The notes beneath the pieces were generated by a model. It made no database searches, was not told the origin of the DNA, and worked only from the letters and a program-made list of their open reading frames with translations. From JBEIDK01 sp040383485 (GTDB taxonomy: Bacteria; Bacteroidota; Bacteroidia; UBA4408), in the NCBI GenBank assembly GCA_040383485.1, contig JBEIDK010000032.1, forward strand, positions 1 through 27,810: DNA of 27,810 nt, read 5' to 3'. The position numbers were made by a program, and so were the translations under genes. Shown piece after piece: positions 8,594 to 15,766 of this stretch (within the stretch, counting starts at the first letter, position 1; each line of letters starts with the position of its first letter).

Positions 8594-9109
8594 ATGGCAC
8601 TTATAAAATCAGTAAAAGGTATTTCACCAGTTTTTGGTCATGATTGTTACCTAGCAGAAAATGCAACAATAGTTGGAGATGTAGTGATGGGTGATAACTG
8701 TAGTATTTGGTTTAACTCAGTTGTTCGTGGCGATGTAAACTCCATTAGAATGGGAAATAAAGTAAACATTCAAGATGGAGCCGTAATACATTGCACCTAT
8801 GAAAAAACAAAGGTAGTAATCGGTAACAATGTTTCTATTGGTCATAACGCATTGGTGCATGGCTGCACAATACATGATAATGTACTAATAGGTATGGGAG
8901 CAATTGTTATGGACAATTGTGTAATAGGCAGTAACACCATTATTGCTGCAGGAGCTGTAGTTTTAGAAAACACAATTGTTGAAGAAGGTGTAATTTATGC
9001 GGGTGTGCCAGCAAAAAAAGTAAAGGACATAAATCCTGAATTAATTCATGGCGAAATAGATAGAATTGCTAATAATTATGTGATGTATAGTAGTTGGTTT
9101 AAAGAATAA
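8594..9109 (+). CDS. Gamma-carbonic-anhydrase-like left-handed beta-helix protein
   Basis: 171 aa, standard for the YrdA/PaaY/CaiE group. Most of the protein (about 10-150) is hexapeptide repeats of the [LIV]-G-x4 type that form a left-handed beta helix, a homotrimer in the family. The three metal-binding histidines are in place: His66 in VIHCT, and His84 and His89 in SIGHNALVHG. Arg39, Asp41 and Gln60 equivalents also fit (SVVRGDVNSI, NIQDGAVIH). Members bind Zn or Fe; some hydrate CO2 and others have no shown activity, so catalysis is uncertain. It stands alone between two 7-bp repeat arrays, and no promoter box is clear. The start is ATG 8594. Confidence 0.92.
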   Translation: MALIKSVKGISPVFGHDCYLAENATIVGDVVMGDNCSIWFNSVVRGDVNSIRMGNKVNIQDGAVIHCTYEKTKVVIGNNVSIGHNALVHGCTIHDNVLIGMGAIVMDNCVIGSNTIIAAGAVVLENTIVEEGVIYAGVPAKKVKDINPELIHGEIDRIANNYVMYSSWFKE

Positions 9110-9140
9110 TTATTTAATTAGTAAAAAAAATCTATCAAAA

Positions 9141-9175
9141 ATTATGAATTATAAATTATAAATTATAAATTATGA
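9141..9175. repeat. 7-bp repeat array ATTATGA/ATTATAA (five units)
   Basis: Five heptamers in perfect register: ATTATGA, ATTATAA three times, ATTATGA. A further ATTATGA lies at 9183-9189. The same unit occurs inverted at 8558-8585, on the other side of the carbonic-anhydrase-like gene. Confidence 0.85.
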
Positions 9176-9213
9176 ATAATAAATTATGAACGGCAAAGCC
9201 CTCAACGAAGTTA

Positions 9214-9248
9214 ATTTTGAATTTTGAATAAAGAATGAAGTATGAAGA
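9214..9248. repeat. Degenerate 7-bp array, ATNNNGA type (five units)
   Basis: Consecutive heptamers ATTTTGA, ATTTTGA, ATAAAGA, ATGAAGT and ATGAAGA keep the frame of a 7-bp repeat with drifting middle bases. The last unit contains the ATG of the 43-aa frame at 9242. Confidence 0.55.
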
Positions 9249-9373
9249 AGAAACTATACTCATGCCATTTGCTTATTCCATTCATTGCAACAGCATTTGT
9301 TAATTATATACTACTTCTTTTTTTGATGTGGATTGGTGTTATATTAGAAAATAGAATGAAACTCAAAACTTGA
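9242..9373 (+). CDS. Doubtful 43-aa single-span membrane peptide
   Basis: ATG 9242 to TGA 9371-9373. The peptide begins MKKKLYSCHLL and has one hydrophobic stretch at about residues 10-35 (PFIATAFVNYILLLFLMWIG), then a short basic tail. This is the shape of a small membrane protein. Against it: the start codon sits inside a degenerate 7-bp repeat array, AT-rich non-coding DNA readily yields hydrophobic frames, and I recognise no family. Confidence 0.2.
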   Translation: MKKKLYSCHLLIPFIATAFVNYILLLFLMWIGVILENRMKLKT

Positions 9374-9626
9374 GTAACTTTTTCCTAATTAGTCATCCTT
9401 CAAAAAGCATAAACTAAAATGAAATGAGATGTTTCAATCTGATTATTATTAAAATAATATTCCAATAATCTCTGAATCTATTAAGTTTTCCAGCATAATA
9501 GTTCAGGGCACCACCTGCCTCATTCTTTCTGCTTTTTCAATGAAATCAAATTGCGTTAAGCCATGTAAATAGTTCCGAAGGATGAGGAAATCACCTACTT
9601 GGTAGAAATTTTATTGAATTGAAAAA

Positions 9627-9725
9627 TTGCGACCTTAGGAGCAAAAGAAAGAATGAAGCATTGATTTTTGTTACTTTTCATCAAGGAAAAGTAAGGCAAT
9701 TGCAACCTTAGGAGCAAAAGAAAGA
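9627..9725. repeat. Direct repeat pair R1 (two 26-bp copies)
   Basis: Copies at 9627-9652 and 9700-9725 share 25 of 26 bases, with core ACCTTAGGAGCAAAAGAAAG. They are 73 bases apart, start to start. Confidence 0.85.
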
Positions 9726-9821
9726 TCCGCCGCGGCGGATGATTTTTATTCACATAATATTTTTCTCAATTGGTATTCATGAGCACTTTCTGGTTGTTAC
9801 TTTTCCTCAAGGAAAACTAAG
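9668..9821. repeat. Direct repeat pair R2 (two 28-bp copies, each an inverted repeat)
   Basis: Copies at 9668-9695 and 9794-9821 differ at two of 28 positions. In the first copy TTACTTTTC (9671-9679) and GAAAAGTAA (9686-9694) form a perfect 9-bp hairpin around ATCAAG. The copies alternate with R1 in the order R1, R2, R1, palindrome, R2, which suggests duplication of one composite repeat. Confidence 0.8.
9725..9740. repeat. 16-bp GC-rich perfect palindrome
   Basis: ATCCGCCGCGGCGGAT is its own reverse complement and is much richer in GC than anything around it. It follows directly on the second R1 copy and precedes GATTTTTATT. Confidence 0.9.
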
Positions 9822-9878
9822 ATTAAATTCATAATAACTTTTTAAGTGACGAATATGTAAATAAAATATCTCGGAGTC

Positions 9879-11672
9879 CTACCCTACCTCAAACTGTAAA
9901 CTACTCAACTGCTTATACAATCCATTATTAATTTCAGAAAGTTGAGCATGAGTACCAGTTTCAACAACAGTGCCTTTGTCTAACACAACAATTTTATCAG
10001 CATTTTTAATGGTTGATAATCGATGTGCTACTACAAAAGAGGTGCGGCCAACCATTAATTTCTCTAATGCCTCTTGCACTAATCGTTCACTTTCACTGTC
10101 TAAACTACTTGTAGCTTCATCTAAAAGTAATATTGCTGGTTGCTTCAGCACTGCTCTGGCAATGGCAATGCGCTGACGTTGTCCTCCACTTAATTTTATT
10201 CCCCGGTCACCAACAATGGTATTATAACCTTCAGGAAATCTATTGATAAACTCTGAAGCATTTGCCTTGTCAGCTGCTTCAATAATTTCTTGCTCTGTAG
10301 CATTTGGCTTTCCATAAGCAATGTTTTCGCGAATGCTACCACCAAAAAGCAGTACATCTTGTGGTACTATTGCAATGCTATTTCTTAATTCGGTGATGTC
10401 GTAGTCATTTGCATTCTTACCATCAATAAATACATTTCCTAATTGTGGGTCGTAAAACCTCAATAATAATTGAATTATTGTAGACTTTCCTGCACCACTT
10501 GGACCAACAATGGCAACTGTTTCGCCACTTTTAGCAGAAAAGGTAACGCCATTCAACACCTGAACGTCAGCACGAGAAGGATATGTAAATGACACATCGT
10601 TAAAACTCACTTCACCTCTCAATGAAATTGATTTGGAATGCTTATCGAGTACAATATTTTCTTTAGTCTCATCTAAAATATCCATAATACGTTCGGTAGC
10701 TCCCAAGGCTCTTTGTATTTGAGCATACTGCTCTGCAATGCCGCCAATTGATGCGCCAACAAAAATGGTGTACATCATAAATTGTATTAAAGTACCATGC
10801 GTTATTTCATGATTATGTTCCATTTTTACTGCACTATAAATGAGGAAAATGATTGCACCAAACAAGCAGAAAATAATAAACGAGAAGAATGCTCCTCTTA
10901 AAATTCCACCTTTAACAGCCAACTTTCTTATGTCTTCCGTTGCAATGGTATATCTAGAAATTTCGAACCACTCATTAGCAAAGGCCTTAACATTTGAGAT
11001 ACCTTGAAAAGTTTCTTGTACTATGTTATTACTCTCTGCGGTTTTGTCCTGAACATTCTTTGAATACTTTCGAATGTACCTTCCGAAAACTACAGCTACT
11101 ACAGCTACTACAGGAACTACTGCAAGCATAATCATTGCAAGCTTTACCGATGTATAAAAAAGTAGGGCTATGCCTCCAATAATTAATATAAACTGACGTA
11201 AAAACTCTGCAATATTGGTGGTAAAGGTATCTTGCATCTGAGCCAAGTCGGCACTTAAACGGCTGTTCAACTCCCCTACTCTTCTGGCACTAAAAAAACT
11301 CATGGGCATCTGTATTAAATGCGAATAAGTTCTTTGTCTTAAACCGGCTAAAAATTTTTCAGTTACATCAACAAAAAGTACCACCCTAAAAAATGAAAAG
11401 ATAGCCTGACCAGCGAATAAGAGCAACAAATAAATTCCAACTTGCTTAATTCGTTCATCACTAATATCGCCAGCATCAATTAAATTTCCCAATAATTTTG
11501 GAAAAACTATTGCAGTAACGCTAGTTAAAAATAAGAATATTAATCCTAAAAAAAACTTCCATTTGTATGGAGCAAAATAGACTAATATTCTGCTTGCTTT
11601 TTTTAATGATGCTTTGGTAAATTTGAACTTTGGTAATGTTTCGTCGTCTGATGTTTGATTGCGCTTGGCCAT
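9879..11672 (-). CDS. ABC transporter, MsbA-like exporter (TMD-NBD fusion)
   Basis: 597 aa from ATG 11672, a typical half-transporter that works as a homodimer. The N-terminal part (about 25-320) has six membrane helices (FLGLIFLFLTSVTAIVFPKL, IYLLLLFAGQAIFSFFRVVL and others). The nucleotide-binding domain follows: Walker A GPSGAGKS at about 390-397, Q-loop in IAIVPQDVLLFGGSIRENI, signature LSGGQRQRIAIARA, Walker B ILLLDEATSSLD with Asp518-Glu519, and the switch histidine in VVAHRLSTI. Members export lipid A, lipids or drugs; the substrate cannot be read here. A GTG at 11687 would extend the protein by MGLIQ, but that stretch runs into a dispersed GC-rich repeat, so I use the ATG before AKRNQTS. 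Confidence 0.95.
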   Translation of the reverse strand: MAKRNQTSDDETLPKFKFTKASLKKASRILVYFAPYKWKFFLGLIFLFLTSVTAIVFPKLLGNLIDAGDISDERIKQVGIYLLLLFAGQAIFSFFRVVLFVDVTEKFLAGLRQRTYSHLIQMPMSFFSARRVGELNSRLSADLAQMQDTFTTNIAEFLRQFILIIGGIALLFYTSVKLAMIMLAVVPVVAVVAVVFGRYIRKYSKNVQDKTAESNNIVQETFQGISNVKAFANEWFEISRYTIATEDIRKLAVKGGILRGAFFSFIIFCLFGAIIFLIYSAVKMEHNHEITHGTLIQFMMYTIFVGASIGGIAEQYAQIQRALGATERIMDILDETKENIVLDKHSKSISLRGEVSFNDVSFTYPSRADVQVLNGVTFSAKSGETVAIVGPSGAGKSTIIQLLLRFYDPQLGNVFIDGKNANDYDITELRNSIAIVPQDVLLFGGSIRENIAYGKPNATEQEIIEAADKANASEFINRFPEGYNTIVGDRGIKLSGGQRQRIAIARAVLKQPAILLLDEATSSLDSESERLVQEALEKLMVGRTSFVVAHRLSTIKNADKIVVLDKGTVVETGTHAQLSEINNGLYKQLSSLQFEVG

Positions 11673-11678
11673 TTGAAT

Positions 11679-11787
11679 AAGCCCCACCCTAGCCCTCCCC
11701 TAAGGGGAGGAAGTGTAGGAGTTGTTATAAATTAATAATTATTTTTCAATTAAATTAAAGTTTTGTAGTTCCACTCCTTTGGGGCTT
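11679..11787. repeat. 109-bp element with 8-bp inverted ends (dispersed repeat, copy 2)
   Basis: The element opens with AAGCCCCA (11679-11686) and closes with TGGGGCTT (11780-11787), exact inverted ends. Inside lies a perfect CCTCCCC (11694-11700) / GGGGAGG (11704-11710) hairpin with a TAA loop, then GGAGTT and an AT-rich middle. The left part matches the repeat at 8484-8520. It looks like a small miniature-element or REP-like repeat, with no coding capacity. It lies in the 5' region of the ABC exporter gene, between it and the upstream comA-like gene on the same strand. Confidence 0.55.
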
Positions 11788-11820
11788 TGAGTTATGAAGC
11801 AAAAAGAAAAGGAAGGTTTA

Positions 11821-12585
11821 TTATTTCTTTGGTAAAAACTGAAAGAATGTGTCACCGCGCAAACCTAGTCTTAGTGTTTCAAGGCCTACAGCTTCATTAG
11901 GAGCAATATTTCCCAAATTCACTTCATGACCAAATTGTTTAATGAACCAAACTTGTTGCGATTTTAAAGGCGCTTCCCACATAATATCTTCTGGCTTAAC
12001 CTTTGCAGTTATCTTATCTATAAGCATACTGTGCGTTTTACCACTGCTATGATAAATTCCAACCGTTCCACTTTCTCTAGCTTCAGCAATTACCTTCCAG
12101 CTTCCAGCTTCTAATTCCTTTTTCATCATTCCAGTCCATTTAGATGGATGAATGATTATCCCTTCTTCTTTAGAACCTACCTCAGAAAAAACAGTAAATC
12201 GCTTAGAAAGTTTATTGATATACTCACATTTTAATTTATGGTCAAGAACAATACTACCATCACTAACTTCAGCGTATTCCAATTTATACTTATCCAATAA
12301 TTTGCAGTAATCATCAAACATATTTCTAATAATGAAAGCCTCAAATAAGGTACCACCAAGGTATACCATCATTCCAGCTTTTTTATACAGTTTTATTTTT
12401 TCGTCGAGATTTTTAGATACATAAGAAGTTCCAAATCCTAACTTTATAATATCTACTATATGGTCACTTGCCGACATTAAGTTTTCAGCTTCATTTAAAC
12501 TAAGACCTTTGTCCATGACCATGGTCACTCCATTTTTTCTTGGCTTAGCTTCTCTTTTAGGTATGTGCGGTAATTCGAAATTCAT
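11821..12585 (-). CDS. ComA-family phosphosulfolactate synthase
   Basis: 254 aa, the length of the family (PF02679), which forms a TIM barrel. The enzyme adds sulfite to phosphoenolpyruvate to give (R)-phosphosulfolactate, the first step of archaeal coenzyme M synthesis and, in Bacillus, of 3-sulfolactate. Visible features: KPRKNGVTMVMDKGLSLNEA at the N-terminus, DIIKLGFGTSYVS, MVYLGGTLFEAFIIR, YAEVSDGSIVLDHK, VIAEARESGTVGIY, MWEAPLKSQQVWFIKQFGHE, VNLGNIAPNEAVGLETLRLGLRGDTF. These match the family along its whole length. No ComB, ComC or ComDE is nearby, so the product is unknown; a link to cysteate or sulfonolipid chemistry is inference. The start is ATG 12585. It shares a strand with the thioesterase 133 bases upstream. 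Confidence 0.88.
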   Translation of the reverse strand: MNFELPHIPKREAKPRKNGVTMVMDKGLSLNEAENLMSASDHIVDIIKLGFGTSYVSKNLDEKIKLYKKAGMMVYLGGTLFEAFIIRNMFDDYCKLLDKYKLEYAEVSDGSIVLDHKLKCEYINKLSKRFTVFSEVGSKEEGIIIHPSKWTGMMKKELEAGSWKVIAEARESGTVGIYHSSGKTHSMLIDKITAKVKPEDIMWEAPLKSQQVWFIKQFGHEVNLGNIAPNEAVGLETLRLGLRGDTFFQFLPKK

Positions 12586-12718
12586 ATTGTTAATTTAATT
12601 GGTGCAAAATACAAAAAATGTTTAGTCAATTTTTGTAATCAATAAATTCATCTTTAAGCCACTTGTAATGAACAATTAAAAAAAGTTTAAGAATTGATAC
12701 AATTAAATAATTCAAAAA

Positions 12719-13141
12719 TTATTCTTCAAACCAAGGTTTGCCGGTAATGTATACAGTTCCTTTAAAAACTGCTACCAACTTGTTATCTTGATTAGTAATA
12801 TCTATATTATAAATAGCAATTTTATTGGTTTTACTAACTTCATTGGTAGTGGCTGTAACGACATCACCTTCTTTGCAAGGCAATAGGTGTGAAATAGAAG
12901 TTTCTATTGAAACAGACTTTATTCCGTATGAATTAGAGGCAAAAGCCAAGGCACTATCCGCCAATGAATAATAAATACCTCCATGTAAAATTTGAAATCC
13001 ATTAAGCATTTCTTTTTTCACTTTCAATTTTAAAATACACCTGCCCTCTTCAACAAAAACACGTTCAATGCCTAACCATTGGCTAAACCAATCATTTTCA
13101 TACATTAAGTCGACTACTTTATTTGCCTTGTTTTTTTCCAT
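12719..13141 (-). CDS. PaaI-type hotdog-fold acyl-CoA thioesterase
   Basis: 140 aa. The hotdog core is clear: QILHGGIYYSLADSALAFASN, with His53, Gly54, Gly55 and Asp62 matching the PaaI L-H-G-G-x3-x-L-A-D motif, then SIETSISHLLPCKEGDVVTA, the usual beta strand and turn, and VAVFKGTVYITGKPW at the end. PaaI enzymes hydrolyse aryl- or acyl-CoA esters in the cytoplasm. No phenylacetate (paa) genes are present, so its substrate is open and it may be a general housekeeping thioesterase. The start ATG at 13141 is four bases after the stop of the barrel protein gene (13146), so those two are probably one transcript. Confidence 0.9.
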   Translation of the reverse strand: MEKNKANKVVDLMYENDWFSQWLGIERVFVEEGRCILKLKVKKEMLNGFQILHGGIYYSLADSALAFASNSYGIKSVSIETSISHLLPCKEGDVVTATTNEVSKTNKIAIYNIDITNQDNKLVAVFKGTVYITGKPWFEE

Positions 13142-13145
13142 AACA

Positions 13146-13649
13146 TTATCTAAAACTTACTCCACCTCTTAAAATAGGATTTGAATAATATCCATTTGCT
13201 TGATTATTAAGGTTCCAAAGAACTGAAAAATCAAGAAAAAAATTTCCTCCTAAACTTTGTCTATAACCACCTCCTACAAGCGGAATATCAATCCAAGTTC
13301 TAATGTTATTACCCTGCCAATAATTATTTATTAATTGATAGTCTCCCGTTAAATAAGCATTTTCGAAAATAAAATATTTTCCATAAATCCTAGCTCCGTA
13401 GCTAAAATTTGAAAACTTAGAATAATTGTCACTCACGTAATTCATTAAAGGACCAGCACCTGCTGTTAGCTTATCTGTAAATCTATATCCTATTGTTGGC
13501 GAAATATTTATTAGCGTGAATGTTCCAAATTGCAGACCAAAATTTCCAAAATATACTACTCTTTCTTTCTCGAACTTAAATGGCTTAGCACCGCTATTGA
13601 TGATGCTACTAAACAGTATTAAAAAAAATATGAAAGATTTTAAGCTCAT
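13146..13649 (-). CDS. Small outer-membrane beta-barrel-like protein
   Basis: 167 aa. Residues 1-21 (MSLKSFIFFLILFSSIINSG, then A) look like a signal peptide. The rest alternates polar and aromatic/hydrophobic residues in short strands (FGNFGLQFGTFTLI, PTIGYRFTDKLTAGAGPLM, FSYGARIYGKYFIF, AYLTGDYQLINNYWQG, WIDIPLVGGGYRQSL, FFLDFSVLWNL, PILRGGVSFR). It ends in Phe-Arg; a C-terminal aromatic near the end is usual for BAM-folded barrels. About eight strands fit. I recognise no named family. It leads the thioesterase gene by four bases. Divergent to it is the kinase gene, with 179 bases in between for both promoters; no box there is convincing. Confidence 0.7.
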   Translation of the reverse strand: MSLKSFIFFLILFSSIINSGAKPFKFEKERVVYFGNFGLQFGTFTLINISPTIGYRFTDKLTAGAGPLMNYVSDNYSKFSNFSYGARIYGKYFIFENAYLTGDYQLINNYWQGNNIRTWIDIPLVGGGYRQSLGGNFFLDFSVLWNLNNQANGYYSNPILRGGVSFR

Positions 13650-13828
13650 AATAATAAATAGCGAATATAAAGTTATGTGATTATGGTTAAAGTGAAAATT
13701 TCATAAACTTAATGCACTTGTATAAAACCAAATTTTTTTATTGGTCAAATAAGATAACAAATGTCTATGGTTTTTATAATTATGTCTATTAAAATGTTGA
13801 TTAATATTTTAAACTATACTTTTACAAT

Positions 13829-14882
13829 ATGAGCAGGCACGTTGAATATTTTAATTTAAAAATTACCTCAAACCAAAGAAGATTAGTTTTACATTCTCTA
13901 TTTTGGGTTGCTTGGCTCTCGAGAACGCTGTATGATATTATTAGAATTTTCGGAATAGAGAGCGCATTTCTTTTTTCATTTACCTATATTTTTACGCAAA
14001 TGCCATTTGTGTATTTGCACTTATATGTTCTTGTTCCAAAATATCTGAATACTAAAAAATATGCACAATACTTACTTCTCACTATAAGTTCGCTTTTTGT
14101 TTATTCATATTTCAACTACTTTGTTTTACATCAGTTGCCATTAAGTTGGATTACCTTAAAAATGAGTTATTACATCAATACCTTGGCTCCACTTTATGAT
14201 GTATTAGAAGGCTTGTTTGCTTTTGTAATAACCTATGCTCTTAAATATACCTGGCTAGCTATTTCAACTCAAAATAAAATTTTAGAACTAGAAAAGGACA
14301 ACTTACAATTAGAATTAAATGTATTAAAGGCTCAAGTAAATCCGCATTTTCTATTCAATAGCTTAAATAATATTTATGCCTTAAGTTTACAAAAGTCTGA
14401 AAAAACACCTGAAATAGTATTGAAATTGAGCAACCTAATGCGCTATGTATTATATGATTGTAATGCACCCAAAGTAAAGGTTGTAAAAGAAATACAGTTC
14501 ATTTATGACTATATTGAATTAGAAAAAATAAGGCATAATAACAATGAAAAAATTACATTCAATTTAAGCGGTATGCCCGATGAAAGTGAAATAGAACCTT
14601 TCTTATTAATACCTTTTGTTGAAAATGCATTTAAGCATGGATTGAATAATATTCCAGAGAAAAATTGGATAAATATTGACCTTGAGTTTAGCAATGGAAT
14701 AATAAAATTGAGTGTAGAAAATTCAAAAGATAATAATAATGAGAAGAAACAATTGGCTAATGGAATAGGGTTACAAAACGTAAAAAAAAAGATTAATATT
14801 ACTATATCCTAATTCTCATCAATTAAAAATATCTTTGAATGAAACTTCTTATAAAACCGAACTTAGTATCAACATAAACTAA
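13829..14882 (+). pseudogene. LytS-type sensor histidine kinase, frame interrupted at a nine-A tract
   Basis: The uninterrupted frame (13829-14812) gives 327 aa: four membrane segments at about 20-45, 47-70, 82-100 and 125-147, a short coiled coil, then the His_kinase domain (PF06580) with LKAQVNPHFLFNSLNNIYAL (phospho-acceptor His173), the N-box IPFVENAFKHG (Asn266) and the G-box NGIGLQNV (from 312). The frame then runs off into KKKINITIS and stops. Removing one A from the run at 14782-14790 restores the expected family ending, RLILLYPNSHQLKISLNETS and onward to a TAA at 14880-14882, giving 350 aa and leaving ten bases to the response regulator. So this is a sequencing error, a recent indel, or slippage at A9. 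The restored protein would sense an envelope signal and phosphorylate the neighbouring LytTR regulator. Confidence 0.85.
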
Positions 14883-14892
14883 CGCAAATATC

Positions 14893-15597
14893 ATGATAAA
14901 CTGCTTAATAATTGATGATGAACCTTTGGCATTAGATGTGTTAGAAAGTTATATTTCTAATGTACCAGAACTGAATTTAATTGCCAGATGCAACAATGCT
15001 GTTGAATCAGTGGAAATGCTGCATTCTCAAAAAATAGACTTGATTTTTTTAGACATTAATATGCCCATCATTGATGGGTTGAGCTTTTTAAAGTCTTTGA
15101 ATAAACCTCCATTGGCAATTCTTACAACTGCATATCCAAACCATGCCATTGAAAGTTATGAATTAGATGTGCTAGATTACCTATTAAAACCAATTCCGTT
15201 CGAAAGATTTTTGAAAGCTGTTAATAAGGCCATTTCTATTATAAAAAATTTAGAAAGCACTGTAGTGAGTGAGAAATCTAACAAATACATTTTCATTAAA
15301 GTGGATGGTAGAATGGTGAAGTTAAACTTTGACGAAATATTATATGTTGAAGGTTTAAAGGACTATTTGAAAGTACACACTAAAGACAAACATTACGTAA
15401 CGCATATGACTATGAAAAAGATGGAGGGAACCCTTCCCAACAATGAATTTACTAGAATTCACAAGTCATTTATTTTGGCCTTACATGCCGTTAAATCAAT
15501 TAGTGGAAATACCGTTGAAACAGCTAAAGAAGCGTTGCCGATTGGAGCCATGTACAAGGACCAACTTGTTAAAACAGTGTTTAAGCTAAATTTATAG
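14893..15597 (+). CDS. LytTR-family response regulator
   Basis: 234 aa. The receiver domain (about 1-120) has the acidic pair in IIDDEPLALD, the phospho-acceptor Asp in DLIFLDINMP, Thr in LTTAYP and Lys in YLLKPIPFERF. The LytTR DNA-binding domain (about 135-234) includes YIFIKVDGRMVKLNFDEILY, VEGLKDYLKVHTKDKHYVTH and FTRIHKSFILALHAVKSI, all typical. It is the partner of the upstream kinase: the gap is ten bases from the restored kinase stop. Targets cannot be read; in Bacteroidota such pairs often regulate distant genes. The start is ATG 14893. Confidence 0.95.
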   Translation: MINCLIIDDEPLALDVLESYISNVPELNLIARCNNAVESVEMLHSQKIDLIFLDINMPIIDGLSFLKSLNKPPLAILTTAYPNHAIESYELDVLDYLLKPIPFERFLKAVNKAISIIKNLESTVVSEKSNKYIFIKVDGRMVKLNFDEILYVEGLKDYLKVHTKDKHYVTHMTMKKMEGTLPNNEFTRIHKSFILALHAVKSISGNTVETAKEALPIGAMYKDQLVKTVFKLNL

Positions 15598-15699
15598 CCA
15601 TTTATAAATTAAACAAATACTTCTATTGCAATAAATTGGCTATTGAATAAATATTTGAAAATATATTTTCTTGTCAGTACTAGTTTTAAAAAACAAAAT

Positions 15700-15707
15700 T
15701 ATATTTG
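15700..15707 (+). promoter_or_regulatory. Possible -7 promoter box (TATATTTG) of nuoF
   Basis: TATATTTG fits TAnnTTTG and lies 59 bases before the nuoF ATG. The nearest TTG upstream (15671-15673) is 26 bases away, farther than usual, so only the -7 box is supported. Confidence 0.4.
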
Positions 15708-15766
15708 CTTACGTTTAAATTGAAGGATTTATATTAATCAATAAAAAAGCACAACAAATATAAATA

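Larger units (their letters stand above)
9110..9878. other. 769-bp intergenic region rich in short repeats
   Basis: No conserved gene is seen. In order it holds: a 7-bp repeat array (9141-9175), a second degenerate 7-bp array (9214-9248), a doubtful 43-aa frame (9242-9373), a stretch of unassigned unique sequence (about 9374-9620), and a cluster of two interleaved direct repeats with a GC-rich palindrome between copies (9627-9821). CATCCTTC (9394-9401) and GAAGGATG (9577-9584) form a distant inverted pair. It separates the plus-strand carbonic-anhydrase-like gene from the converging minus-strand ABC exporter gene, so it is a 3'-to-3' region with little constraint. Confidence 0.7.

Noticed and set aside
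8558..9248. Heptamer arrays as a CRISPR
   Set aside because: The units are 7 bp and directly adjacent, with no unique spacers and no cas genes.
9725..9740. GC-rich palindrome as an intrinsic terminator
   Set aside because: A perfect palindrome with no loop, far from any gene end (616 bases after the nearest plus-strand stop), although GATTTTTATT follows. It is better described as part of the repeat cluster.
11673..11687. GTG at 11687 as the start of the ABC exporter
   Set aside because: The added residues (MGLIQ) lie partly in a dispersed repeat, and an ATG follows at 11672.
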